Below, piece by piece: positions 16,507 through 24,680 of a stretch of 64,000 bases of DNA. The position numbers and the translations under genes are program-made. The notes beneath the pieces were generated by a model that had not been told where the DNA came from, did no database searches, and saw nothing but the letters and a program-made list of their open reading frames with translations. Numbering within the stretch: the first letter of the stretch is position 1; each line of letters starts with the position of its first letter. This DNA is from Luteimonas sp. MC1825 (GTDB lineage: Bacteria > Pseudomonadota > Gammaproteobacteria > Xanthomonadales > Xanthomonadaceae): NCBI RefSeq assembly GCF_014764385.1, contig NZ_CP061714.1:2480001-2544000 (forward strand), written 5' to 3'.

Positions 16507-17259
16507 GTGATCAGGCGCCTGTTCCGGCGCGCGCCGCCGGATATCGATGCATCCCTGTGGCGCGCGCTGCGCCGTGACATCCCGCTGCTGGCCGCACTCG
16601 ACGACGCACGCGCCGACCGCCTGCGCGGCCTCGCCGCGCGCTTCCTGCACGAGAAGACCATCACCCCGCTGGCCGGCCTCGCGCTCGACGACGCGCAGCG
16701 CGCCACCCTCGCCGCACTGTGCTGCCTGCCGCTGCTGGAGTTCGGCGTCGAAGGCCTGCATGGCTGGTCGCAGGTGCTGGTGTACCCGGATGCGTTCCGC
16801 GTCGACCGCCGGCACGTGGACGCCGCCGGGGTGATGCACGAATGGCAGGACGAACTGGCCGGCGAGTCGTGGGAATACGGCCCGCTGGTGCTGTCATGGG
16901 CGGACGTCGCCTCCGACCTCGCCACCCCGCGCGACGGCTACTGCGTGGCCGTGCACGAGATGGTGCACAAGCTTGACGCGCTCGACGGCGCGCTCGACGG
17001 CACACCGCCGCTGCCGCGCGACTGGCAACGCGAGTGGGCGCGGGATTTCCAGCAGGCCTACGACGCGTTCGCGGCGCGCGTCGACCGCGGCGAGGACACC
17101 GCCATCGATCCCTATGCCGCCGAGGCGCCGGAAGAGTTCTTCGCGGTCTGCAGCGAATACCACTTCAGCGACCCCGCCCTGCTGGAGCACGAGTTGCCGG
17201 TGGTGGCCACGCACCTCAGGCGCCTGTACGGCGCCTCTCCGTTCGCCGCCCGCGGCTGA
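16507..17259 (+). CDS. mtfA: MtfA-like zinc-dependent peptidase (M90)
   Basis: A 250-residue cytosolic metallopeptidase of the MtfA family. The zinc motif HEMVHKLD matches the family pattern HExxHxLD, with SWADV before it and EEFFAVCSEYHF after it holding the third ligand and conserved Glu. In Escherichia coli MtfA binds Mlc and thereby influences glucose uptake; whether Mlc exists here cannot be seen. Start placed at GTG 16507 (MIRRLFRRAPPD) because no in-frame ATG precedes the conserved part. Confidence 0.88.
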   Translation: MIRRLFRRAPPDIDASLWRALRRDIPLLAALDDARADRLRGLAARFLHEKTITPLAGLALDDAQRATLAALCCLPLLEFGVEGLHGWSQVLVYPDAFRVDRRHVDAAGVMHEWQDELAGESWEYGPLVLSWADVASDLATPRDGYCVAVHEMVHKLDALDGALDGTPPLPRDWQREWARDFQQAYDAFAARVDRGEDTAIDPYAAEAPEEFFAVCSEYHFSDPALLEHELPVVATHLRRLYGASPFAARG

Positions 17260-17265
17260 CGCCGC

Positions 17266-18681
17266 TCAAAGCCCGGGCGGCAGCCTGACCAGGAAGCGCG
17301 TCCCGCCAAGTTCCGGCGAGGGGCCGACCTCGAGTTCACCGCGGTAGCTGCGCACGATGTCCTGCACGATCGACAGGCCGATGCCGTGGCCGTGCACGCG
17401 CTCGTCGCCGCGCACCCCGCGCTGCAGCACGTGGGCGATGCGCTCGGGCGGAATGCCCGGCCCGTCGTCGTCCACGGCGAGCACCAGGCCAGGGCGGCGG
17501 TTGGCAGCGGTGGCCCCGGGGCTCGCGGTGAGCAGGACGCGCGAACCCGCCCACTTGAAGGCGTTCTCCAGCAGGTTGCCGAGCAGTTCCTGCAGGTCGC
17601 CGACCTCGCCGTGGAAACGCGCCGCCGGGTCGATCTCGAACTCGCAGACCGTGCCCTTGGCGGCGTAGATCTTTTCCAGGCCGCGCACGATCTGTTCGGC
17701 ATGCGATTCGATCTCGACCGGCGCGGCGAACAGCTTGTGCCCGCCGGCCGCTCCGCGCCCGAGCTGGTAGCTGACGAGGTCGTTCATGCGCCGCACCTGG
17801 GTCTCGACCTCGTCGCGCAGCTCGCCGTGGCTGGCATCGTTTTCCAGCCGCGACCGCAGCACCGCCAGCGGCGTCTTCAGGCTGTGCGCGAGGTCGGCCA
17901 TGGTGTTGCGCTGCTGCTCGAGGTTCTCGCGCTCGCTCTCCACCAGCGCGTTGATGCTGTCGGTCAGCGGCTGCAGTTCGCGCGGGTGCAGTTCGCTCAT
18001 GCGGTGTGCCTGCCCGCGCTGCACGCGCTTGAGCTCGGCGACCACCTTGCGCAGCGGCCACAGGCTCCAGCGCAGCACAAGGCCCTGCAGCAGCAGCAGG
18101 ATCAGGCCGGCGATGCCGAGGTAGCGCCAGAGCGCGGCGCGGAACACGCGCACCTGGCGCGGCAGCGTGCCGGCGTCCTCCATGATGTAGATCGCATACG
18201 GGAACTCGGCATCCGGGCCACGACTGGCGTCGACCAGGCCGATGCCGAAGCGGAACACCTCGCCGGGTTGGCCGTCGCTGCGCGTGATCGGCAGGGGGCC
18301 CTCGAAGCGTTCCTCCAGCGGATCGAGCATGCCGGCGTCCGGCAGCTGCGGTCCGCGCGCCGAACCGGAACTCCAGCTGTCGTTGGGCAGCACGATCTCG
18401 GCGTACAGGCCGCTGCCAGGCCGGTCGAAGCGGCCATCCGGCGGCACATAGGGTGCGATCAGGGAGCCGTCGCGGGCGAACTCGGTGCCGCCGGCGTAGG
18501 CGTAGGCATAGCTCTTCAGCCGATCGCGCAGCCCCTGGCCCGCGACGTCGACGAATGCGCGGTCAAGCGCGAAGCCGGCCAGAGCCAGGAACGCCAGCAG
18601 GCCCATGCTCGCGGCCAGAAGCTGGCGCGACTGCAGCGAGCGCGGCCGCCAGTGCAGTCTCCGTTGCTCTGCCTGCGGCAT
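17266..18681 (-). CDS. phoQ: PhoQ-like sensor histidine kinase
   Basis: A 471-residue membrane sensor kinase. Two membrane helices (about 22-43 and 187-210) bracket a periplasmic domain of about 145 residues. A short HAMP-like linker leads to the H-box MADLAHSLKTPLAV (His266) and a HATPase domain with the N box NLLENAFKWA, G1 DDDGPGI and G2 HGIGLSIV. It lies 48 bases after the partner regulator gene on the same strand. The pair matches the xanthomonad PhoPQ system, which responds to low Mg/Ca or cationic peptides and controls envelope genes; the ligand here is inferred from that. Confidence 0.92.
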   Translation of the reverse strand: MPQAEQRRLHWRPRSLQSRQLLAASMGLLAFLALAGFALDRAFVDVAGQGLRDRLKSYAYAYAGGTEFARDGSLIAPYVPPDGRFDRPGSGLYAEIVLPNDSWSSGSARGPQLPDAGMLDPLEERFEGPLPITRSDGQPGEVFRFGIGLVDASRGPDAEFPYAIYIMEDAGTLPRQVRVFRAALWRYLGIAGLILLLLQGLVLRWSLWPLRKVVAELKRVQRGQAHRMSELHPRELQPLTDSINALVESERENLEQQRNTMADLAHSLKTPLAVLRSRLENDASHGELRDEVETQVRRMNDLVSYQLGRGAAGGHKLFAAPVEIESHAEQIVRGLEKIYAAKGTVCEFEIDPAARFHGEVGDLQELLGNLLENAFKWAGSRVLLTASPGATAANRRPGLVLAVDDDGPGIPPERIAHVLQRGVRGDERVHGHGIGLSIVQDIVRSYRGELEVGPSPELGGTRFLVRLPPGL

Positions 18682-18704
18682 GCCGCGTTCCCCTCCCCGT
18701 CACG

Positions 18705-18723
18705 CGGGCGCCGTCGGCGCCCG
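18705..18723 (-). other. Hairpin between phoP and phoQ
   Basis: A perfect 8-bp stem CGGGCGCC with its complement around a GTC loop, in the 48-base gap between phoP and phoQ. No T-run follows on either strand. It might lower phoQ expression relative to phoP or stabilise the phoP message; this is inference. Confidence 0.4.
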
Positions 18724-18729
18724 CAGCGC

Positions 18730-19416
18730 TCAGGCTTCGCTGCTGCGCGGGATCGCGAAGCGGTAGCCGCGGCCGCGGACGGTTTCGATCGGCTTGAGCG
18801 TGCCGTCCGGATCGAGCTTCTTGCGCAGCCTGCCGATGAACACCTCGAGCACGTTGGAGTCGCGGTCGAAGTCCTGCTGGTAGATGTGCTCGGTCAGGTC
18901 GGCCTTCGAGACCAGCTCGCCGGCGTGCATCATCAGGTACTCGAGCACCTTGTACTCGTAGCTGGTCAGGTCGACGTTGACGCCATGGACGGTCACCGTC
19001 TGCGCGGCGAGGTCCAGCACCACCGCGCCGCATTCCAGCGTCGGCTTGCTCCAGCCCGCGGCGCGGCGCACCAGCGCGTTGATGCGCGCCAGCAGCTCCT
19101 CGACGTGGAAGGGCTTGACCAGGTAATCGTCGGCGCCCTGCTTGAGCCCGTCGACCTTGTCCTGCCAGCTGGAACGCGCGGTGAGGATCAGCACCGGGAA
19201 CTGCTTGCCTTCGTCGCGCAGCGCCTTGACCAGCTCCATGCCCGACATCCGCGGCAGGCCGAGGTCGATGATGCCGACGTCGAACGGGACTTCGCGCCCC
19301 ATGTACAGGCCTTCCTCGCCGTCCTGCGCGGCATCCACGGCGTAGCCTTCGCGCTTCAGGCGCGCGGCGAGGGTTTCCCGCAGGGGGGCTTCATCTTCGA
19401 CCAGAAGAATGCGCAT
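18730..19416 (-). CDS. phoP: PhoP-like response regulator (OmpR family)
   Basis: A 228-residue OmpR-type regulator. The receiver has the acidic pair ED at 7-8, phosphoacceptor Asp51 in IIDLGLPRMSG, Thr in LTAR and Lys in VKPFHVEE. The C-terminal winged helix shows LTSYEYKVLEYLM, DRDSNVLEVFIGRLRKKL (in part) and GRGYRFAIP. I chose ATG 19416 (MRILLVEDE) because GGAG lies eight bases upstream; the earlier ATG at 19428 has none. The sequence closely matches xanthomonad PhoP. The promoter must be in the 82 bases upstream, where I see no clear box. Confidence 0.94.
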   Translation of the reverse strand: MRILLVEDEAPLRETLAARLKREGYAVDAAQDGEEGLYMGREVPFDVGIIDLGLPRMSGMELVKALRDEGKQFPVLILTARSSWQDKVDGLKQGADDYLVKPFHVEELLARINALVRRAAGWSKPTLECGAVVLDLAAQTVTVHGVNVDLTSYEYKVLEYLMMHAGELVSKADLTEHIYQQDFDRDSNVLEVFIGRLRKKLDPDGTLKPIETVRGRGYRFAIPRSSEA

Positions 19417-19498
19417 GTGCGTCTCCATGAAATAGCGTGCGGCGGCGGCCCGGGGTATCGGGCGCGGCGATGCCCACCATGCTACCTAGGTTGCGCAT

Positions 19499-19891
19499 TC
19501 AGTCGTCGTCACCGCGTGTACGGCGCAGCGGACCGCTCGACTGCGGATCATCCATGTAGACACGGACGCGACCGCGATCGTCGATGACCTTGACGCGATT
19601 GATGTTGCGACCGTCGAATGGAACGCTCTCCGCGCTCAGCACCTGGCCGCGGCGCGACGCTTCGCGCACCGACTCGGCGAGCGCGTCGCGCTGGCGCTGG
19701 CGCGCGGCCTGCGGACCGCGCGCGCCGGCATCGCGACGGGCCTGCGGGGCACCCTCGGCAGCGCCGCGCGACGCTCCCTGGCCCTTGCCGCCGCGACGCC
19801 CGTCATCGGCATGCGCCACGCCGCCGGCCGCCACCGCCGCCAGGGCGGCGATCAGGCACAGGGTGAAGGCGCGGGCACTGCGGACGGGCAT
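19499..19891 (-). CDS. Secreted PepSY-like protein upstream of phoPQ
   Basis: A 130-residue secreted protein: signal peptide 1-28, a low-complexity basic Gly/Ala/Arg/Gln segment, and a C-terminal piece (VLSAESVPFDGRNINRVKV then GRVRVYMDDP) that fits the last hairpin of a PepSY domain. It precedes phoP by 82 bases on the same strand. Small PepSY proteins next to PhoPQ/CarRS-type systems are known as targets or sensors' helpers in other proteobacteria; a role in modulating PhoQ is inference. Confidence 0.75.
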   Translation of the reverse strand: MPVRSARAFTLCLIAALAAVAAGGVAHADDGRRGGKGQGASRGAAEGAPQARRDAGARGPQAARQRQRDALAESVREASRRGQVLSAESVPFDGRNINRVKVIDDRGRVRVYMDDPQSSGPLRRTRGDDD

Positions 19892-20028
19892 GGGAGCAAA
19901 TCCAAGTAATTACAGAAGGTTACACGGAAGAACGGTCGCGCATGGAGCAGGCAGGCATTCTCGGAAGCGGGCCGTGAATTGGTCCTTAACTTATCCGCTG
20001 GCCCTCGCTGGTGTTCAGCTGCGTGGGC

Positions 20029-20940
20029 TCAGAAGATCTCGGCGACACAGCAGCGCAACGAGCCGCCCGCCGCTTCGATCGCATCCAGCGGCACGCTGCG
20101 CAGCGCGAACCCGGCCGCGGCCAGGCCCGCCCGGCTTGCCGGCGACAGGGCCCGGGCACCGCGGTCGCTCATCCAGGCGACGTCCCCGGACAGGCTGATG
20201 GCATTGCCGGCAAACGCGGCCTGCTCGGCAGCCGACAGCAGGATCGCGTGCGGGGCGTACAGCCGGGCGATGGCCTCCACCACGCCCGGATCGGCAAACC
20301 CGTCCGGGCAGATCAACGCCGCGCGGGCGGCCAGCACCGCGAGCACCACGTTGGCGTGGTACTCGCCCGGAGCGAGGTCGAACATCAGCGTCGCGCGCAG
20401 TCCGAGGGCGTCATGCATGAGCCCCGCACCGGCCTCGTCGCAGCGTTCGGACAGGCCGCACAGGCCCAGGCCGCGGGCGCGATCGATGACCAGCGCGCCG
20501 GTCAGTTCGCAGGGATGCGGCTGTTGCGACAGGTCGCGCTCGGCGTAGCCGAGGACGTCGCGGAAGAAGCCGCGGATATCCGCCCGCCCGGCCTCTTGCC
20601 GGCGCACTGGATGGCGCATGCGGCCGACCACCAGCGTGCCGCGCGCGGTGGCGAACACATTGTTGGGGAACAGCGCGTCGGGCGCGTCCGGATCACCGGG
20701 GAAGCAGACCGCGGGCAGCACCGACGACAGCGCGCGCTGCAGGTCGCGGTGCTGCGCGGATGCGCGTGTGGCATCGAAGCCCGCCGCCTCGGCCATGTAG
20801 CGGTTGTCGGACGCCGACTCCACGGCGTGGCCGAAGCCGTCCGGCGCGACCAGGAAGGCGGCACGCGCGGTGGCCGGACCGAAGTCCGCTGGGCAATTGG
20901 CGGCGAACGCGAGGAACGCAGTGGTGTCGCGGGTCAGCAT
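20029..20940 (-). CDS. ctlX: CtlX-like hydrolase (arginine deiminase-related, citrulline utilisation type)
   Basis: A 303-residue guanidino-group-modifying enzyme fold protein. Visible marks are FPNNVFAT near the N-terminal third (the FPNNW-like strand), ELTGALVIDRA, SERCDEAGA, YHANVVLAV with the catalytic His, and a C-terminal catalytic Cys in GGSLRCCVAEIF. These fit the CtlX/arginine-deiminase-related group proposed to act in citrulline use. It is ten bases downstream of dusA on the same strand, so probably cotranscribed. The exact substrate is not proven by the sequence. Confidence 0.86.
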   Translation of the reverse strand: MLTRDTTAFLAFAANCPADFGPATARAAFLVAPDGFGHAVESASDNRYMAEAAGFDATRASAQHRDLQRALSSVLPAVCFPGDPDAPDALFPNNVFATARGTLVVGRMRHPVRRQEAGRADIRGFFRDVLGYAERDLSQQPHPCELTGALVIDRARGLGLCGLSERCDEAGAGLMHDALGLRATLMFDLAPGEYHANVVLAVLAARAALICPDGFADPGVVEAIARLYAPHAILLSAAEQAAFAGNAISLSGDVAWMSDRGARALSPASRAGLAAAGFALRSVPLDAIEAAGGSLRCCVAEIF

Positions 20941-20950
20941 CGTGGGTTTC

Positions 20951-21955
20951 TCATGCGGCGGCGCGCGCGTCGCCCCGGGTGGGTGCCAGCGCCGCCTCGA
21001 TCAGATCCCAGCCGGCCCCCGGCTTGTGCGCGCCCTCGCTCAGCACCTGGCGGAAGGCGCGGCCGCCGCGCTCGCCATGGAACAGGCCGAGCAGGTGGCG
21101 GCTGATGTGCTTGAGCTGCGCGCCGCGCGCGAGCTGGTCCTCGACATAGGGGCGCATCGAGCGCAGCACGTCGGCACGTGTCGACAGCTCGCCGCCAAAC
21201 CAGGCCACGTCGAGCCGGTGCAGCAGCCACGGGTCGTGGTACGCGGCGCGCCCCAGCATCGCGCCATCGGCGTGCGCGAGGTGCGCGGTCGCCTCGTCGG
21301 CGTCGGCGATGCCGCCGTTGACGATCACCGTGAGCCCCGGACGCTCGCGCTTCAGCGCGTAGGCCCAGTCGTAGCGCAGCGGCGGGACCTCGCGGTTCTC
21401 CTTCGGCGACAGGCCCTTCAGCCAGGCATTGCGCGCATGCACCACGAACGTGCGGCAGCCGGCCGCGGCGATGGCGTCGACGAAGGCGAGGAACCGCGCG
21501 TACTCGTGGTCGTCGTCCACGCCCAGCCGGCACTTCACCGTCACCGGCACGTCGCAGGCGGCGATCATCGCCGCCACGCAATCGGCGACCAGTGCCGGCT
21601 CGCGCATCAGGCAGGCGCCGAAGCGCCCGGCCTGGACGCGGTCGGACGGACAGCCGACGTTGAGGTTGACCTCGTCGAAGCCGTGGTCGGCGCCGATGCG
21701 CGATGCCTGCGCCAGCAGCGCCGGCTCGCTGCCGCCGAGCTGCAGCGCCACCGGGTGTTCGACCGGATCCATCGCCAGCAGCCTGACGCGGTCGCCATGG
21801 ATCACTGCGTTGGCGTGCACCATCTCGGTGTACAGGCGGGCGTGCGGCGCGAGCAGGCGATGGAAGACGCGGCAGTGGCTGTCGGTCCAATCCATCATCG
21901 GCGCGACCGAAAGGCGCGCAGACGCCGCGTAGCGCCCGTGTTCTGTGTTCGTCAT
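20951..21955 (-). CDS. dusA: tRNA-dihydrouridine synthase A
   Basis: A 334-residue flavoenzyme reducing U20/U20a of tRNA. Dus landmarks: SVAPMMDWTDSHCR at the N-terminus, YTEMVHANAV, LQLGGSEP, NLNVGCPSDRV with the catalytic Cys, VKCRLGVDD, FVVHARNAWLKGLSPKENR (quoted in part) and NGGI. HARNAWLKGLSP is the DusA-type form. Start taken at the ATG of MTNTEHGRYAAS; the longer frame overlaps the divergent thioesterase. Divergent promoters must share the 120 bases to 22076. Confidence 0.94.
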   Translation of the reverse strand: MTNTEHGRYAASARLSVAPMMDWTDSHCRVFHRLLAPHARLYTEMVHANAVIHGDRVRLLAMDPVEHPVALQLGGSEPALLAQASRIGADHGFDEVNLNVGCPSDRVQAGRFGACLMREPALVADCVAAMIAACDVPVTVKCRLGVDDDHEYARFLAFVDAIAAAGCRTFVVHARNAWLKGLSPKENREVPPLRYDWAYALKRERPGLTVIVNGGIADADEATAHLAHADGAMLGRAAYHDPWLLHRLDVAWFGGELSTRADVLRSMRPYVEDQLARGAQLKHISRHLLGLFHGERGGRAFRQVLSEGAHKPGAGWDLIEAALAPTRGDARAAA

Positions 21956-22075
21956 GGAGCTGCTGTCTGTCGAATCGATGCGGTTGGCGGCCGGCCGACA
22001 GGGTACACCGCGGCAATCCGGACCCGGCCGGGGATCCGACGTAGACTCCCGACTTCCCGAAAAAATGGCTGCCGG

Positions 22076-22573
22076 ATGGCCGAACGCACGCACCACCTCA
22101 CCCTGCGCTTCCTTGCCGAACCGACCGACGTCAACTACGGCGGCAAGGTGCACGGCGGCACCGTGATGAAGTGGATCGACCAGGCCGGCTTTGCCGCAGC
22201 CGTCGGATGGAGTGGCCACTACTGCGTCACCATCGCGGTCGGCGGCATCCGGTTCGTGGCGCCGATCCGGATCTCGGATCTCGTCACGGTTTCGGCCCGC
22301 CTGGTCCGTACCGGGCGCACGTCGATGCAGTTCGGCGTGGACGTGCGTGCGCGCGACCCGATGGGCGGCGACGATCGCCTGTGCACGCACTGCGTCATCG
22401 TCTTCGTCGCAGTCGATCGCGATACCGGCACGCCGCTCGAAGTGCCGGGCTGGACGCCGACCAGCGATGCCGACCTGCGCCTCTGCGAATACGCCGAAAA
22501 GGTGATGGCGCTGAGCAAGGGCATCGAGGACACCGTCGCGCGTTTCGCTCCGGACGCGGCGGTCCCCGGCTAG
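22076..22573 (+). CDS. Acyl-CoA thioesterase, hotdog fold (YciA/BACH type)
   Basis: A 165-residue hotdog thioesterase hydrolysing acyl-CoA to free fatty acid and CoA. The family core is visible: PTDVNYGGKVHGGTVMKWID with the conserved helix, GFAAAVGWSG, and VTVSARLVRTGRTSM. The tail (EYAEKVMALSKG) is also typical. Start at ATGGCCGAACGCAC; an out-of-frame ATG lies just before it. Its stop codon overlaps that of the convergent gene inside the palindrome CTAG. Confidence 0.9.
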   Translation: MAERTHHLTLRFLAEPTDVNYGGKVHGGTVMKWIDQAGFAAAVGWSGHYCVTIAVGGIRFVAPIRISDLVTVSARLVRTGRTSMQFGVDVRARDPMGGDDRLCTHCVIVFVAVDRDTGTPLEVPGWTPTSDADLRLCEYAEKVMALSKGIEDTVARFAPDAAVPG

Positions 22574-23118
22574 CGCGTATCCACCGGCAGCGGCCGTGCC
22601 CAGCGCACGTAGCTCTCGCCGATGCCCACGCGCAGGCGGCGCGCCTGCGGCGAGCCCTTGGTCACCCCCATGCGCGCCGCGATCGGCGCCCAGCCCTGCG
22701 AGCTGTCCGCAGCCCAGGCGTCGAGCAGTGCGCGACAGGGCCGGCCGGCGACGCGTGCCAGCGCGCAGGCGTAGTACACGTCCCCCGCGCTCCAGCGGCG
22801 CTCCCCCACCAGCAGGTCGGTGACCAGCGGCCGCGGCGCATCGAAATAACGCACCAGTTCGTCGATGAAGGCGTCGCGGTGGCGCGCGGCGTAGGCGTTG
22901 ATGTCCGTGAGCAGGTGGTCGATGGCGGGATCGCCGGTGCCGGGCCTGGCCTCGGACGCGGACGCCGGCGTGGCAGCGGTGCCCGCTGCGCGTTCGACGT
23001 CGGTGCCGGCGACCGGCGCAGGCGCAGGCACCGGCTTCGGTGCGGTCGCCTGCGGCGTCGCGCCGGCGAGCGCCGACAGGCCGAGCAGGGACGCAAACAG
23101 CAGGCTGCGGGGGATCAT
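22570..23118 (-). CDS. Secreted protein of unknown function
   Basis: A 182-residue secreted protein: signal peptide (about 1-20, ending AGA), an Ala/Pro-rich linker, and a helical C-terminal domain (DHLLTDINAYAARHRDAFID in pieces, LVTDLLVGERRWSAGDVYYACALA in pieces). I do not recognise a named family; similar unannotated proteins occur in xanthomonads. A good ribosome site (GGAG) precedes the ATG. It follows the NlpE-like lipoprotein gene by 19 bases on the same strand, so the two are likely an operon. Confidence 0.75.
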   Translation of the reverse strand: MIPRSLLFASLLGLSALAGATPQATAPKPVPAPAPVAGTDVERAAGTAATPASASEARPGTGDPAIDHLLTDINAYAARHRDAFIDELVRYFDAPRPLVTDLLVGERRWSAGDVYYACALARVAGRPCRALLDAWAADSSQGWAPIAARMGVTKGSPQARRLRVGIGESYVRWARPLPVDTR

Positions 23119-23137
23119 GGGTGGCTCCGTAACGTGG

Positions 23138-23563
23138 TCATGGCCGCGCGGCCGCGGGTTGCAGGATGTCGCCTTCGCGCCCGGGGAACGCCATGCCCGC
23201 GGCATCACGTGCCTGCAGGGTGCCGTCGCGCTGCAGCGCGTAGCGGCGGAGGCCACCGGTGGCCGGCTCCAGGCTGAGCAGGGCGTCGTCGAGCCGCCAG
23301 GCGCCGGTTTCCTCGAAGCGCATGCTGCCGTCCAGCGCGATATAGACCTCGACCAGCGCGTACTGGCGCGCCTCGCCCTGGCGCTCGAGCACCAGCTGCG
23401 TGTCGATGCCCTCGCAATCCGCGCACGGCAGCGTGCCACGCCATTCGATGCGGCCGTCCACGCCACCCAGCGCGGGCAACTGCGCATCGGGCCCGCGCGC
23501 CGGCTCGCAGCCGGCACTGGCCAAGGCGAGCAGGATCAGCAGGACTGCGGGGAGGCGTGCCAT
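23138..23563 (-). CDS. NlpE N-terminal-like lipoprotein
   Basis: A 141-residue lipoprotein with lipobox ASAGC (Cys19). The mature part has WRGTLPCADCEGIDTQLVLE (in pieces: LPCADCEGI, then TQLVLE), the NlpE/CutF N-terminal barrel motif with its CxxC, and later LRRYALQRDGTLQARD. Escherichia coli NlpE senses surface contact and copper stress through Cpx; here only the N-terminal barrel is present, as in the shorter relatives. No Cpx genes are nearby, so a role in Cpx signalling is not claimed. Confidence 0.82.
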   Translation of the reverse strand: MARLPAVLLILLALASAGCEPARGPDAQLPALGGVDGRIEWRGTLPCADCEGIDTQLVLERQGEARQYALVEVYIALDGSMRFEETGAWRLDDALLSLEPATGGLRRYALQRDGTLQARDAAGMAFPGREGDILQPAAARP

Positions 23564-23637
23564 CCGCTGATTGTGCCGCAGGCGGCGCGGCGCGTGGACC
23601 GCGGTCGCACGCCGCGTGGCGGTGCGCGCCGGTGCGT

Positions 23638-24351
23638 TCAGCCTGCGGCGATCGCGCGCAGCGCGTCGGGAAGTTCGTTGGCGTGGCTGAGGCTGCGCAG
23701 CCGGCGCGCGGCATCGGCGGGAATGTCGGCCTGGCGCTCGTGTTCCCAGGTGAGGTGGTAGGGCACGTGCACGCCCCAGCCGCCCAACTCGAGCACCGGC
23801 GCGATGTCGGAACGCAGCGAATTGCCGACCATCACGAACGCTTCGGGCGCGATCGCGAACTCCTCCAGCAGGCGCCGGTAGGTGGGCACGTCCTTCTCGC
23901 TGACGATCTCGATGCGCCGGAACAGATGCGACAGGCCGGAGTCGCGCACCTTGGCCTCCTGGTGGAACAGGTCGCCCTTGGTGACCAGCACCACCGGATA
24001 CTCCGCGGCCACCTGCTCCACGGCGGCGCGCACGCCCGGCAGCAGGTCGACGGGGTGGCGCAGCATCTCCTTGGCCATCTGCACGATGCGCTGCAGGTCG
24101 GTTGCGGAAATGCGCGACGCGGTGATCTCGATCGCCGCCTCGACCATCGACAGCGCCATGCCCTTCACGCCATAGCCGAACACGGCGAGGTTGGCCTTCT
24201 CGATGGCGTACAGGCGTTCGGTGGTGCACGTGTCGGCGCCGACGTAGGCGCCGACGATCGATTCGAAGGTGGATTGCGCGGCGGCGAAATAGTCCTCGCT
24301 GCGCCACAGGGTGTCGTCGGCATCGAAGCCGACCATGCGGATGGTGGTCAT
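23638..24351 (-). CDS. HAD-family hydrolase
   Basis: A 237-residue haloacid-dehalogenase-like phosphatase. Motif I is FDADDTLW (nucleophile Asp9, acid Asp11), motif II VTKGD, and motif IV GNSLRSDI; a helical cap (about 20-95) places it in subfamily I. Such enzymes are often nucleotide or sugar phosphatases, and the sequence does not say which. Start at the ATG of MTTIRMVGFD; an extended frame upstream crosses a structured repeat and is not coding. A second, distant HAD enzyme is encoded at 41.0 kb. Confidence 0.88.
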   Translation of the reverse strand: MTTIRMVGFDADDTLWRSEDYFAAAQSTFESIVGAYVGADTCTTERLYAIEKANLAVFGYGVKGMALSMVEAAIEITASRISATDLQRIVQMAKEMLRHPVDLLPGVRAAVEQVAAEYPVVLVTKGDLFHQEAKVRDSGLSHLFRRIEIVSEKDVPTYRRLLEEFAIAPEAFVMVGNSLRSDIAPVLELGGWGVHVPYHLTWEHERQADIPADAARRLRSLSHANELPDALRAIAAG

Positions 24352-24435
24352 CGCGACATTATCGCCGGGTGGCTTCCGGCCTGGGTGCATTGGCGACGCC
24401 TGCAGGACACGCGAAGCGCCTGCAGGACCCCTGTA

Positions 24436-24528
24436 GTGGCCGGGAGGCCGTCGCGGCTCATGTCCCCCGGCATCCGCCTGGCGGCGGATACCTCCTCCTT
24501 GACTTCCCCGCGACGGCCTCCCGGCCAC
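24436..24528 (-). repeat. Structured intergenic repeat, copy 3 (A-type arms, single)
   Basis: A 93-bp copy of the element at 3772. The 21-base arms are perfectly complementary (left arm GTGGCCGGGAGGCCGTCGCGG begins it, one base over the quoted core GTGGCCGGGAGGCCGTCGCG). The inner hairpin is GGTATCCGCC-GCCA-GGCGGATGCC with one G-U pair. It is preceded by CTGTAG, as is copy 1 a little further out. It stands alone in the 329-base gap upstream of the HAD gene. Remaining gap sequence (24529-24624) shows no gene. Confidence 0.85.
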
Positions 24529-24624
24529 TTCGGGGCTGGGCGTTGTGCCGCGGGTACCAGAGCCATGCGCGCAACGCACAATGACGCGGACCGCTCGCCT
24601 TCCGTCAGATACGGGACGAACGCA

Positions 24625-24655
24625 AGAAAGGGGGCGGCATTGCGCCGCCCCCCCT
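24625..24655 (-). terminator. Terminator of the EF-hand gene
   Basis: On the minus strand a perfect 9-bp stem GGGGGCGGC with its complement around a five-base loop, followed by TTTCTT. It lies about 28 bases past the EF-hand stop and ends that single-gene unit. Confidence 0.85.
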
Positions 24656-24680
24656 TGATGAAACGTCGTGCGGGGCTGCC

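Noticed and set aside
22570..22573. Overlapping stop codons of two convergent genes as a regulatory device
   Set aside because: Sharing CTAG is a simple consequence of tight packing; nothing suggests a function.
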